DNA from: Chondrinema litorale | GTDB taxonomy: Bacteria; Bacteroidota; Bacteroidia; Cytophagales; Flammeovirgaceae | Assembly (NCBI RefSeq): GCF_026250525.1 | Contig: NZ_CP111043.1 | Location: 1,725,421-1,789,420 of the forward strand | Direction: 5' to 3' | DNA length: 64,000 nt | Shown here: positions 27,545 to 37,000 of the stretch, in pieces | Layout: each line of letters begins with the position of its first letter | How positions within the stretch are numbered: the stretch's first letter is position 1 | The notes under the pieces: generated by a model | What the model was told of the DNA's origin: nothing | The model's input: only the letters and a program-made list of their open reading frames with translations | The model's database searches: none | Position numbers and translations under genes: made by a program

Positions 27545-29101
27545 TCAATAGCCTGGATTTTGAGATAGCGCTGGATCAACGTTAAGCTGAGCTTGAGGAA
27601 TTGGATATAACTCCAAGTTAGCATTGCTATGAGCAGGTTTTTCCCACCATTCGTTACCCCATGCACCGAAGCGAATTAAATCTTGTCTTCTCCATCCTTC
27701 TATAAATACTTCACGACCTCTCTCTGCTAAGAATTCATTTTCATCCATTTCACCTGCTGTGTATAAAGTAGCATCAGCTCTTTCACGTAGCATGTTCACC
27801 AACATAATAGTTTCAGTGTCGTTCCAGTCACCGTTTAAGCGAGCGATTGCTTCAGCTTTGGTTAAAAGAATATCACCCAAACGGAATATTGGATAATCGT
27901 TGTCTAGGTTATCTGTAGCCTCAAGAGCAAAAGTAAATTTAAATAATCTTGCACCAGCTTGGCGTAATGCGTTTGGCTCCAACATATTTACTTCTGGAGT
28001 ATAATTAATCTGCAAACCATCTGGATCTGCTGGACCACCGTTGTTACCATTTTCAAAACCTACATCACCCACAATATTACCATTAACATCAACCTGAGGA
28101 CCAGTAAGGAAGTTATTCTCTTTTCTTTCATCACCATCTTCATAAGAGTTATAGAATTCTTCCAAAGTACAGTAACCATTCCAAGGCTGTTGGCTTAATC
28201 TAAATGTAAGCTGACTTGGATAATGCAAAGTCATCATAGCAAGGTTAAAACCAGTACCAGTTGCCTGATCGAAAGGAACAACCCAAATATGCTCACCATT
28301 TTGCGTATTGTTTGCACTAAATACATCTTCGTAGTTTGGAGATAAACCAAACAAACCAGAGTTAATTACTTCGTCTGCTGCATCAATAGCATCTTGCCAT
28401 CTTGGAGTGCCAGTGTACACCTCAGAGTTAAGATATAATTTTGCTAAAAGTGCTGAAGCAGCCCATCTATTTATTCTACCATAAGTAGAAGCATCGTTGC
28501 CAATAGAAAGATCGTCGATGTTATCTAAAATTTCACTTTCAATAAAATCGAAAACATCATCTCTTGACGATTGCGCAGCATCTTCTCCTGGAGTAGTTAC
28601 AATTTTAACATTACCGAAAGTATCTAAAAGTCTAAAGTAGAAATATGCTCTAAGTACTTTTACTTCTGCGGTAATGGTAGCATCTGCCTGTACGTCTGCG
28701 TCTTGTAATAAAGTATTACACTCAAAAACACCTCTGTAAGTATCATTCCAAGCATTGTTAAAACCGTCTTCTTGAGGAGTATACTCATGCCTGTGAACTC
28801 TTAACCATGTTCCACCATCGTACCAGTCAGCACCTCTTTGTGGAATAACAACTTCGTCTGTAGAAACCTCTTGTATTGAAAAGTAAGAGTTGTGGTTTGC
28901 CGTTCCTGAAAATAGCACAGAGTATGGAGCACCAATGTTGATGCCACCGCCGCCGCCGCCGCCACCGCCGCCACCGCCGGTCTCGGGAACTGATGTTACG
29001 TTATCTAATATTTCTTCTTCTAAATCGGTACATGATTGCCATGATAACATAGCAAAGATCATGATGAGGATTTTGATTATATTTTTGTTTTTCATTGTCA
29101 T
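27545..29101 (-). CDS. susD: SusD/RagB-type surface glycan-binding lipoprotein
   Basis: A 518-residue protein with a lipoprotein signal (MTMKNKNIIKILIMIFAMLSWQSC) and the SusD-like helical TPR core. LRAYFYFRLLDTFGNVKI in the N-terminal half and YPIFRLGDILLTKAEAIARL followed by RGREVFIEGWRRQDLIRFG near the C-terminus are the family signature segments. It forms the lid of the SusC channel and delivers oligosaccharides. It starts 12 bp after susC. A run of twelve Gly residues lies soon after the lipid-anchored Cys, in the tether. It is close to the usual family length. Confidence 0.96.
   Translation of the reverse strand: MTMKNKNIIKILIMIFAMLSWQSCTDLEEEILDNVTSVPETGGGGGGGGGGGGINIGAPYSVLFSGTANHNSYFSIQEVSTDEVVIPQRGADWYDGGTWLRVHRHEYTPQEDGFNNAWNDTYRGVFECNTLLQDADVQADATITAEVKVLRAYFYFRLLDTFGNVKIVTTPGEDAAQSSRDDVFDFIESEILDNIDDLSIGNDASTYGRINRWAASALLAKLYLNSEVYTGTPRWQDAIDAADEVINSGLFGLSPNYEDVFSANNTQNGEHIWVVPFDQATGTGFNLAMMTLHYPSQLTFRLSQQPWNGYCTLEEFYNSYEDGDERKENNFLTGPQVDVNGNIVGDVGFENGNNGGPADPDGLQINYTPEVNMLEPNALRQAGARLFKFTFALEATDNLDNDYPIFRLGDILLTKAEAIARLNGDWNDTETIMLVNMLRERADATLYTAGEMDENEFLAERGREVFIEGWRRQDLIRFGAWGNEWWEKPAHSNANLELYPIPQAQLNVDPALSQNPGY
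28943..28978 (-). repeat. GGN trinucleotide run coding for twelve glycines in SusD
   Basis: Twelve consecutive Gly codons, nine GGC and three GGT, between the lipid-anchored N-terminus and the folded part of SusD. The run is GC-rich against an AT-rich background. In-frame slippage would change the length of the flexible tether without breaking the gene. Confidence 0.9.
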
Positions 29102-29113
29102 ATTAAAGTTTGC

Positions 29114-32086
29114 TTAGAATGATGCTCTTACACCTACTGTGAAAGTTCTAGAAGTAAAGTAATTGTTACGTCTGTCGACACCAGGAGCTAAAACATTAGG
29201 GTTTACATCTGGTCTGTTTCCGTTATCTACTGAACCAAAATCTTGTAGTGCTGGCTCAGGATCAAGACCTGTATAATCTGTAATTACAAATGCATTCTGA
29301 ACATTTACATAAGCATTTAGTGAAGATAACCAACTTACATCGCCAACATTAAAGTTGTAGCCTAATGTTACGTTGTCTAGCTTAAAGAAATCTGCTTTTT
29401 CTACATAGTAAGAATGGAAAGACGCAGTAGTAAGGTTATCTAAAGCAAGTTCAGTATTTATTCTGTTGTAGCTATTGATTGAACCTGGAACTCTTGGCTC
29501 ATAGAAGTTTCTAAAAGTATTTACTAAGCTATGACCAAAAGCACCTCTAAAGAACATATTCAAATCGAATCTTTTGTAGCTAATTTGGTTAGTAAAACCT
29601 AATTCTAAATCAGGAAGACCATTACCTAATAAAGCAAAGTCACCATCTTCTGCCAAAGCATTACCTTGATCTGTTTTTAATGTTCCATCGCCATTTACAT
29701 CAGCTAAAATTGGCGCTCCATCATCAGCAACGCCTTCAAATACTGGCCCCCAAATTTGACCTATTTCTTCTCCTTCTTTTATACGAACCAAGTTAGTTCC
29801 ATTTAAACCCGGAGCTCCTAACTCAGCAATCATTTGCTCCTCGATCACATAGCTATCTAATGTTGATTTATAGTGCGATAACACTATACCCGGATTCCAA
29901 GAGAAATCGGTACCTTCAATAGCTTTATAATTCAATGATATTTCGAAACCATTTGTGCTTAGTTCACCAGCATTTTCAAATCTGGTTGGTGCACCAAATA
30001 CAGCAGGGTCAACATTTCTTTCTAGAATGAAATCAGAAATTGTTCTGGTGTAAACATCTAATGCAGCAGTTAACCTGTTGTCTGATGTAGTTATATCAAC
30101 TCCAAAGTTAAATTCTTTTTTTACTTCCCACTTAAGGTCTGGATTAGCAGCTCTAGATTGTGTAAAGTTCGCTTCTAAAGAACCATCAACTTCGCTATAG
30201 TTTACATCATAAGAAGGTTTAGATAAGCCATTGTCTCTTGGTAATGAACCAGTTACTCCATAACCAGCTCTTACTTTTAACTGATCAAAGGCAGCAATTT
30301 CGAGATATCTGTTTAAGTTAACACCAAGACCTACCGCAGGGAAAACACCGTATTTGTTATCTTCTCCTAGTTTTGTTGAGCCTTCACGTCTTACAGAAGC
30401 ATTTAAGAAAATCGCTTCGTCCCAGCTAAAATTAGCTCTTGCAAACTGTGCTGCAATTTCTGATTTTGGAGTAGCACTACTTTCTAATGTCAATCTGTTT
30501 GCCTGACGAATTTCTCTAGCCCACTCTAATGCATTAAATGCAACAGCATCCACAGGAATACCTCCTACGTCAACCAAGAAGTCTTCGAACTTTTCTTGCT
30601 GATAAGAATAACCAGCAGATAATGTCATATTCAAATTACCGAAACGCTTAGTGTAAGTCGCATAAGTTTCAAACAATGTAAATTGTCTGTCTTCTGCTCT
30701 TCTTCTTGCTAAACCACTTCTGTTGAAACCTCTATAGTAAGATGTTCCTGGATAATACTCACCAAACATACCATCTTCTAATTGTTGAGCGATGTTACCA
30801 GTAAGTGTAAGTCCATCAATTACTTCAAAATCAATCTTACCATTATAGTTGAATTTTTTAGTTTTACCTAAGTTTTGGTTTAACTCGATGATTCCTACTG
30901 GGTTGTAGTTATCAAAAACAACTACTTGGAAATAAGAACCGTTTTCATCGAAAATAGGTGCAGTTGGATTGTATAACAAACCATATCTCAATGCTTCTGG
31001 AAATGAGAAGTTAGATTCTCTTTGCGTTGTAGAAAAGTTAAAAGTTAGGTTTAACCTATCGTTAATAGCAGAATGGTTTATGTTAGCACGGAAGTTAATC
31101 TGCTCAAAGCCAGATTTTTCCAATATTCCGTTGATATCACGATAGTTAGCTGCCATACGGAAAGTAGTAGATCCACTACCACCAGAAATTGACAAGTTAT
31201 GTACTTGAGAGTATGAATCACGAGTTAGCTCATCAATCCAGTCAGTTTCTCCACCTAAATCGTTACCACCTAAAGCTAGAAACTCGTCTTTTGATAGAAT
31301 ATCTAAGTCTCTTGCTCTGGTATCCATAGAACCGTATACATGGTAATTCACTTTTACACCACCAGCTTGACCCGTTTTTGTTGTTACCAAGATTACACCA
31401 CTAGAACCTCGGCTACCATAAATCGCTGCTGCAGAACCATCTTTCAATACGTTTATAGACTCAATGTCATTAGGGTCAACGTTGTCTAGAGAAGCACCAA
31501 TTACACCATCTATAACTACCAAAGGCTCTGTATTAGCACCAATAGTAGAAATACCTCTTAATCTGATAGCAGGTTTGCCATTTGGGTCATTCCCTTTACC
31601 AGAAACACTCAAACCAGGAACTTTACCCTGAAGCAATTGGCTTGGGTTATTAATATTTCCCTGATTAAAATCTTTGGCTTCTAAACTCACTACGGCACTA
31701 GTAATCTCTTTCTTTTCTTGAGTACCATAACCTACTACCACAACCTCTGCCAAAGACTGAACATCTAATGGCATAGCAATATTTATTGTAGATTGATTAG
31801 CAACAGGCACTTCTTGCTTTAAGTAGCCAATATATGAGAAAACAAGAACCGGTTCGTCGCCAGAAACTTTTATACTATAATTACCTTCAAAATCGGTAAT
31901 TGCGCCTGTTGAAGTACCCTTCAACAGAACATTTACCCCTGGGAGGGGAGATCCATCTTCGCCATCAGTAACTACTCCTGTTACTGTTGTCTCTTGAGCA
32001 AATGCAATACTGATGCTCAGTAATAATAAAGAAAGTAAAGATATAGGGATCTTTACAAACTGGTAGTTATACTTCATTTTCATCAA
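29114..32086 (-). CDS. susC: SusC/RagA-type TonB-dependent outer-membrane channel
   Basis: A 990-residue protein: signal peptide (to about residue 30, ending SIAFAQ), a carboxypeptidase-like regulatory domain (about 32-110), a plug domain, then a 22-strand barrel ending in Phe. The plug has the hallmark run LQGKVPGLSV, IRLRGISTIG, PLVVIDGV and ESINVLKDGSAAAIYGSRG. With SusD it forms the pedal-bin uptake complex for oligosaccharides, energised by TonB. It starts the leftward operon. Three in-frame ATG codons lie in the first four positions (MMKM), so the exact start is unsure. The operator-like palindrome lies 273 bp upstream. Confidence 0.96.
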   Translation of the reverse strand: MMKMKYNYQFVKIPISLLSLLLLSISIAFAQETTVTGVVTDGEDGSPLPGVNVLLKGTSTGAITDFEGNYSIKVSGDEPVLVFSYIGYLKQEVPVANQSTINIAMPLDVQSLAEVVVVGYGTQEKKEITSAVVSLEAKDFNQGNINNPSQLLQGKVPGLSVSGKGNDPNGKPAIRLRGISTIGANTEPLVVIDGVIGASLDNVDPNDIESINVLKDGSAAAIYGSRGSSGVILVTTKTGQAGGVKVNYHVYGSMDTRARDLDILSKDEFLALGGNDLGGETDWIDELTRDSYSQVHNLSISGGSGSTTFRMAANYRDINGILEKSGFEQINFRANINHSAINDRLNLTFNFSTTQRESNFSFPEALRYGLLYNPTAPIFDENGSYFQVVVFDNYNPVGIIELNQNLGKTKKFNYNGKIDFEVIDGLTLTGNIAQQLEDGMFGEYYPGTSYYRGFNRSGLARRRAEDRQFTLFETYATYTKRFGNLNMTLSAGYSYQQEKFEDFLVDVGGIPVDAVAFNALEWAREIRQANRLTLESSATPKSEIAAQFARANFSWDEAIFLNASVRREGSTKLGEDNKYGVFPAVGLGVNLNRYLEIAAFDQLKVRAGYGVTGSLPRDNGLSKPSYDVNYSEVDGSLEANFTQSRAANPDLKWEVKKEFNFGVDITTSDNRLTAALDVYTRTISDFILERNVDPAVFGAPTRFENAGELSTNGFEISLNYKAIEGTDFSWNPGIVLSHYKSTLDSYVIEEQMIAELGAPGLNGTNLVRIKEGEEIGQIWGPVFEGVADDGAPILADVNGDGTLKTDQGNALAEDGDFALLGNGLPDLELGFTNQISYKRFDLNMFFRGAFGHSLVNTFRNFYEPRVPGSINSYNRINTELALDNLTTASFHSYYVEKADFFKLDNVTLGYNFNVGDVSWLSSLNAYVNVQNAFVITDYTGLDPEPALQDFGSVDNGNRPDVNPNVLAPGVDRRNNYFTSRTFTVGVRASF

Positions 32087-32216
32087 TTTAAATTTCCAAT
32101 GTGTAATCTGTCAAAACTTAGTTAATTAATAATTCCATTTTCATATTTACTTCATAATATTTTATTGTTTTGTTTTTAACAATCACTAAAAAGTCATATT
32201 AATAAATCTCCCTAAT

Positions 32217-32224
32217 CAAATTTA
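32217..32224 (-). promoter_or_regulatory. possible -7 element of the susC promoter
   Basis: Read on the minus strand this is TAAATTTG, an exact TANNTTTG match, 131 bp before the susC start. No good -33 element is found at the expected spacing, so it is tentative. It lies downstream of the palindrome, as expected if that site is bound by an activator. Confidence 0.35.
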
Positions 32225-32358
32225 TTTAGCATTTCTGGTAAGTCAGAGAACATTCTAATTATTAAAACATATGAAATTAGAAGCTAATCATATATAGATT
32301 ATTTGGGTTTAACAAATTAAAAAGAGGCAATTATTAAATATTTTTCATGCAATCGTCA

Positions 32359-32374
32359 TCGTAATCGATTACGA
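32359..32374. promoter_or_regulatory. LacI-family operator-like palindrome
   Basis: TCGTAATCGATTACGA is a 16-bp perfect palindrome. LacI-family regulators bind such sites, often with a central CG; here the centre is CGAT flanked by TAAT/ATTA. It lies between susC and a divergent LacI-family gene and is the only such palindrome in the spacer. The local GC content rises sharply, which also marks it. Binding is inferred. Confidence 0.6.
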
Positions 32375-32833
32375 AAAATTTATTTTTCATATTAAATCTA
32401 AATATAGATTTATAAGAATAATTCAATTGAAAAAATACTATTACCAATAAAATATAAAATAACTAAAAGTAAGAGGAATGTCATTTATTGAAATAATACA
32501 ATTTGTATTTTTTTAACCTTAAATTGCGAGCTAATAAAATCACTTTATACCCAACTACTTTAATAGTGAGATAATTAAACAGATATATAAATGTGAACTT
32601 TGTTAAGAATTAATCTTGTTTAAGCTTTAACATGTAAATAAGACATTAATGAAATAATTCATTAAACAAAAAGTCATTTCTGAAAAGCAACCCTTTATAG
32701 GTATAAAGATTAAAAAAAAAGATTAATTAACTTGTTAGGTAAGCAAAAAACAAAATTGTATATTTATTTAGCAGGTTCGCTTAATATTATTACTTTAAGC
32801 AATTCATGTAAATTATAATAACAAAAAAACAAG

Positions 32834-33859
32834 ATGAAAAGCCGTCAGGTTACTATTAAAGATATCGCACGGCAACTAAATATCTCTCCGGCAACGGTAT
32901 CAAGGGCTTTAAAAGACCATCCTGATATAAGTAAAACCACAAAAAAAGCTGTTGTAGAATTAGCTGCCTCACTAAATTACCAACCTAACTCAATAGCACT
33001 TAGCTTAAGAAGTAAAAGAACATATACAATTGGAGTAATAGTACCTGAAATTATCCACTTCTTTTTTTCTTCTGCGATTAGTGGTATTGAGGATGTTGCC
33101 TATCAGGCTGGATACAATGTTATCATATGCCAATCTAATGAATCTTACGAAAGAGAAGTTAGCAATGTAAATACCCTCATTAATAACCGAGTAGACGGTA
33201 TTTTGATATCTGTTTCTAAAAACACAAAAGATACTTCCCATTTAAAAAAGATTACAGATTTAGGCATTCCTTTGGTCTTTTTCGATCGTGTTTGTGATGA
33301 TATTGACGCCCATAAAGTAATTGTAGAAGATGAAAGAGGCGCATACGACGCGGTAAAACATTTAATAGATCAAGGCTATAAAAAAATAGCACACTTGGCT
33401 GGGCCAGAAACACTTATCATTAGTAAAAATAGAATTAATGGCTATGTAAGAGCTCTTAAAGACCATAATATTGAAGTGGACGAAAGCCTAATGATGGAAG
33501 CAGATAATAAAGAGGCAGGTATGGATGCTATGAAGAAACTATTAGCAAGACCAGATATACCCGATGCTATTTTTACTGTGAACGACAATGCTGCAATTGG
33601 CGCTCTTCAAGTTATTAAAAATGCAGGTTATAAAGTACCAGAAGATATTGCCTTAATTGGTTTTAGCGACGATCAGAAAATAACATCTTTGGTAGAACCT
33701 CATTTAAGCAGTATTGCACAACCTGCTTTTAAAATTGGTCAAACCGCTGGTGAATTATTCCTAAAACAGATTGAAACCCCTGAACCAAATAAGTACGAAA
33801 AAATAATTTTAGATACAGAATTAATAGTAAGGGCATCGTCTGATTTTTCTAAGAATTAA
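32834..33859 (+). CDS. LacI-family transcriptional regulator of the glucan locus
   Basis: A 341-residue regulator. The N-terminal helix-turn-helix is VTIKDIARQLNISPATVSRALKDHPDIS (shown as separate parts: VTIKDIARQLNIS, ATVSRALKDHP). The hinge helix is YQPNSIALSLRSKRT, and the rest is a periplasmic-binding-protein-like effector domain (GVIVPEI, ISGIEDVAYQAGYN, FTVNDNAAIGALQVIKNAG). It probably senses a sugar from the imported glucan and controls susC and the flanking amylase gene. It is divergent from susC across the palindrome region. Known Bacteroidota members act as repressors or activators; which applies here cannot be read. Confidence 0.93.
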   Translation: MKSRQVTIKDIARQLNISPATVSRALKDHPDISKTTKKAVVELAASLNYQPNSIALSLRSKRTYTIGVIVPEIIHFFFSSAISGIEDVAYQAGYNVIICQSNESYEREVSNVNTLINNRVDGILISVSKNTKDTSHLKKITDLGIPLVFFDRVCDDIDAHKVIVEDERGAYDAVKHLIDQGYKKIAHLAGPETLIISKNRINGYVRALKDHNIEVDESLMMEADNKEAGMDAMKKLLARPDIPDAIFTVNDNAAIGALQVIKNAGYKVPEDIALIGFSDDQKITSLVEPHLSSIAQPAFKIGQTAGELFLKQIETPEPNKYEKIILDTELIVRASSDFSKN

Positions 33860-33873
33860 AAAAATGCTTTATG

Positions 33874-33883
33874 CAACCGTTTG
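33874..33883. promoter_or_regulatory. imperfect operator-like dyad before the amylase gene
   Basis: CAACCGTTTG has four of five pairs matching around a central CG. It lies between the LacI-family gene and the amylase gene. It does not match the palindrome at 32359, so a shared regulator is unproven. Confidence 0.25.
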
Positions 33884-34042
33884 AAATTTTGCTTTTAGAT
33901 TAAATAAGTCTAATTGGTTTCTTTTGTATATAGAAAAAAACTATCTTTACGCAGTCATATTTACACCCTTTCTTCTTGGCATTTCTTATTGTAAGTCAGA
34001 TATATGTAGAAACTTAAACATATACTCTTACTTCAATAAACT

Positions 34043-37000
34043 ATGTACTTTCATCTGAGACTATCATTATCTCTAACACTTATCTTTTTTACTTCCCATT
34101 TAATTATGGGGCAAATCGTCACGCTCAATCCTCAACCGGCATCAGCAGATGACACTGAAATTGCCATTATTTTCGATGCAACGCAAGGAACTGGAGCCCT
34201 TACAGGAGCCACTTCTATATATATGCATTCAGGTGTAGTAACAGAAGGGCCAAATGGTACTTCTTGGGAAAATGTTGTAGGCAACTGGGGACAAGATGAT
34301 GGAATAGGAAAAATGAGCAAGGTGGATGGAGAAAGCGACAAATGGCAAATTACATTGAGCCCTGATGCGCGCTCTTATTATAATGTACCTGAGGAAAATA
34401 AAATTTACAGACTGGCCATGGTCTTTAGAAATGCCGATGGAAGTGCTGAAGGAAAAGGCACCACCGGAGATTTTGATGGAGGTAGTGTTGCAGCAAATGG
34501 AGATATATTTCTCAATTTAGATGCAGGTAATTATGTAACTATTTCTGAACCAGTCTCTGGTATTTATTTTTTAGAAAATGGTTCAAGCTTCAATATTAAA
34601 GCCAATGCTTCACAAACTGCTAGCACTTTTACCTTATCCAATTTAGATGGAGAAGGCAGCCTACAAGAACTAGCAAGCAACACAGATGCTGATAATATAG
34701 ATTATGAATACACCGTAACCGAAACAGATAGCATAACTATAATAGCTTCTGCCGAAATAGAAGGTGAGATTTATTCAGATACAGCAGTTTATCAAATCTT
34801 TCTAAAAAGTGGATCACCTGTTACTAATCTTCCTGATGGAGTTATGTCTGGTATTAATTATAGTGAAGATGCTACCAAAGCTACTCTAGTACTTACTGCT
34901 CCAGATAAAGAGTTTGTGTATGTAGTCGGTGACTTTAATAACTGGCAAATAGAAAGCAAATATAAAATGAATGTTACACCAGATGGTGAAACTTTTTGGA
35001 TAACACTTTCTAATTTGGAACCGGGTAAAGAATATGCTTTTCAATACTGGGTTGATGGCACTATTAAAATTGGTGACCCATATGCCGACAAAGTAGCTGA
35101 CCCCTGGAATGATGCTTATATTCCAACTGAGACTTATCCAGATTTACCAAGCTACACAAATACAGAAAACGGAATAGCTACTGTATTGCAAACTAACCAA
35201 GAAGACTATAATTGGACTGCAACCGAAATTACAGGTGGCAAACCTGCTCCAGAAGACTTGGTTATTTATGAGTTGTTAGTGAGAGATTTCTTGGGATCGC
35301 ACAGCTATCGAGATTTAGCAGATACTTTAGATTACCTCGCCAACCTTGGTGTAAATGCCATTGAGCTTATGCCTATTATGGAATATGAGGGTAACCTAAG
35401 CTGGGGCTACAATCCTTCTTACTTTTTTGCTCCTGATAAATATTATGGTTCTAAAAACGACCTTAAAAACTTTATAGAAACAGCTCACGAAAAAGGTTTT
35501 GCAGTTATTCTAGATATGGTTCTTAACCATGCTTTTGGGCAAAATGCCATGGTTAAAATGTATTGGGATGAAGAAAATAACAGACCTGCGGCAGACAATC
35601 CTTGGTTTAACCAAGAAGCTAAACACCCTTTTAATGTAGGTTATGATTTTAACCACGAGAGCAGTTACACACAAACTTTCATAGACGATGTAAATGAGTA
35701 TTGGTTAACTGAGTTTCATTTCGATGGTTTCCGATTCGATTTATCAAAAGGATTTACCCAACAAAACAACCCAAATGATGTAGCTGCTTGGGGAGCTTAT
35801 GATGCCAGTCGTATTGCTTTACTAAAAAGAATGGCAGATCACATCTGGTCTGTGGATGATGATGCTTATATCATTCTCGAACACTTTGCAGACAATACAG
35901 AAGAAAAGGAATTGGCTGAATATGAAAATGGCATGATGCTTTGGGGCAATCTAGCACATGATTATGGAGAAGCTTTAAAAGGAAATACTGATGCGAATTT
36001 TGAATGGATATCTGCTGAAACAAGAGGTTGGAAAAACGACCGTGTAGTGGGTTACATGGAAAGCCATGATGAAGAAAGACTTATGGTGAAAAACTTAAAT
36101 GAAGGAAGTTCAAATGGAGCTTATAACATTCAGAATGAAGCTATAGCAATAGATAGAGTTAAATTAGGCTCCGCATTTTTCTACACAGTTCCTGGCCCAA
36201 AGATGTTGTGGCAATTTGGCGAAATGGGTTATGATTTTTCCATTAACTCCTGCCCCCCCGATTGGACGACTATTAGTAACGATTGTAGGGTTGATAACAA
36301 ACCAATTCCTTGGGGAAATTTTCACAATCTCGATTATTACAATGATGCATTGCGATCTAAACTAAGAGCAGCAGTAAGTTCCATCATTCAATTAACTACA
36401 GATTATAACACAGCTTTTGAAGAAGGTGATTTCTCTTGGACACCAACTGGTAAACTTAGAAAAATCAACATCACTCATGAAACCCTTGATGTAACAATAG
36501 TAGGAAACTTTGGAACCACAGAAGGTGATATCGATCCAGCATTTAGCAAAACTGGTATGTGGTACAATTTCTTTGCTTTAGATAGCATGGAGGTTTCTGA
36601 TGTAAACAGTACTATAACACTAGCTCCCGGAGAATTCCACATTTATACAGATACTGCCCTATTTGCATCAGAGGCTGGCTTAGCTACTCCATATCAACCA
36701 ATTGTTACTGTAGATCCTTCTACCTTTAAAGCTGATGAGGAAATTACTATCACCTTTAATGCTTTAGCTGCTGATGCGGGAGAAACTGAAGGTTTAGTAG
36801 ATGCAGAAAAAGTATATATGTATGCCGGAATTGTGCTAGATGAAACTGACAGTGAAAATTTAAGCAATTATAAAGGCACTACAGATCAAGATGATGGTAT
36901 TGGTGAAATGACTAAAGTTGAAGGAGAAGATAACCTTTGGCAAATCACATTTACACCAAGTACTTACTTTGAGATTGAAGATGAGCAAATCTATCGTATC

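Larger units (their letters stand above)
32087..32833. other. 747-bp divergent regulatory region between susC and the LacI-family gene
   Basis: The largest spacer in the window, very AT-rich and without credible ORFs. It holds the 16-bp palindrome at 32359-32374 and a possible minus-strand -7 element (TAAATTTG, 32217-32224) oriented to susC. I see no long hairpin or small RNA that I can support. Confidence 0.6.

Noticed and set aside
28943-28978. CCG/GCC run as a CRISPR or satellite array
   Set aside because: It is a short in-frame triplet run within a SusD gene; no spacers.
28890-29117. Plus-strand frame with a poly-proline run opposite susD
   Set aside because: It is the shadow of the glycine codons in SusD; no start signal or family.
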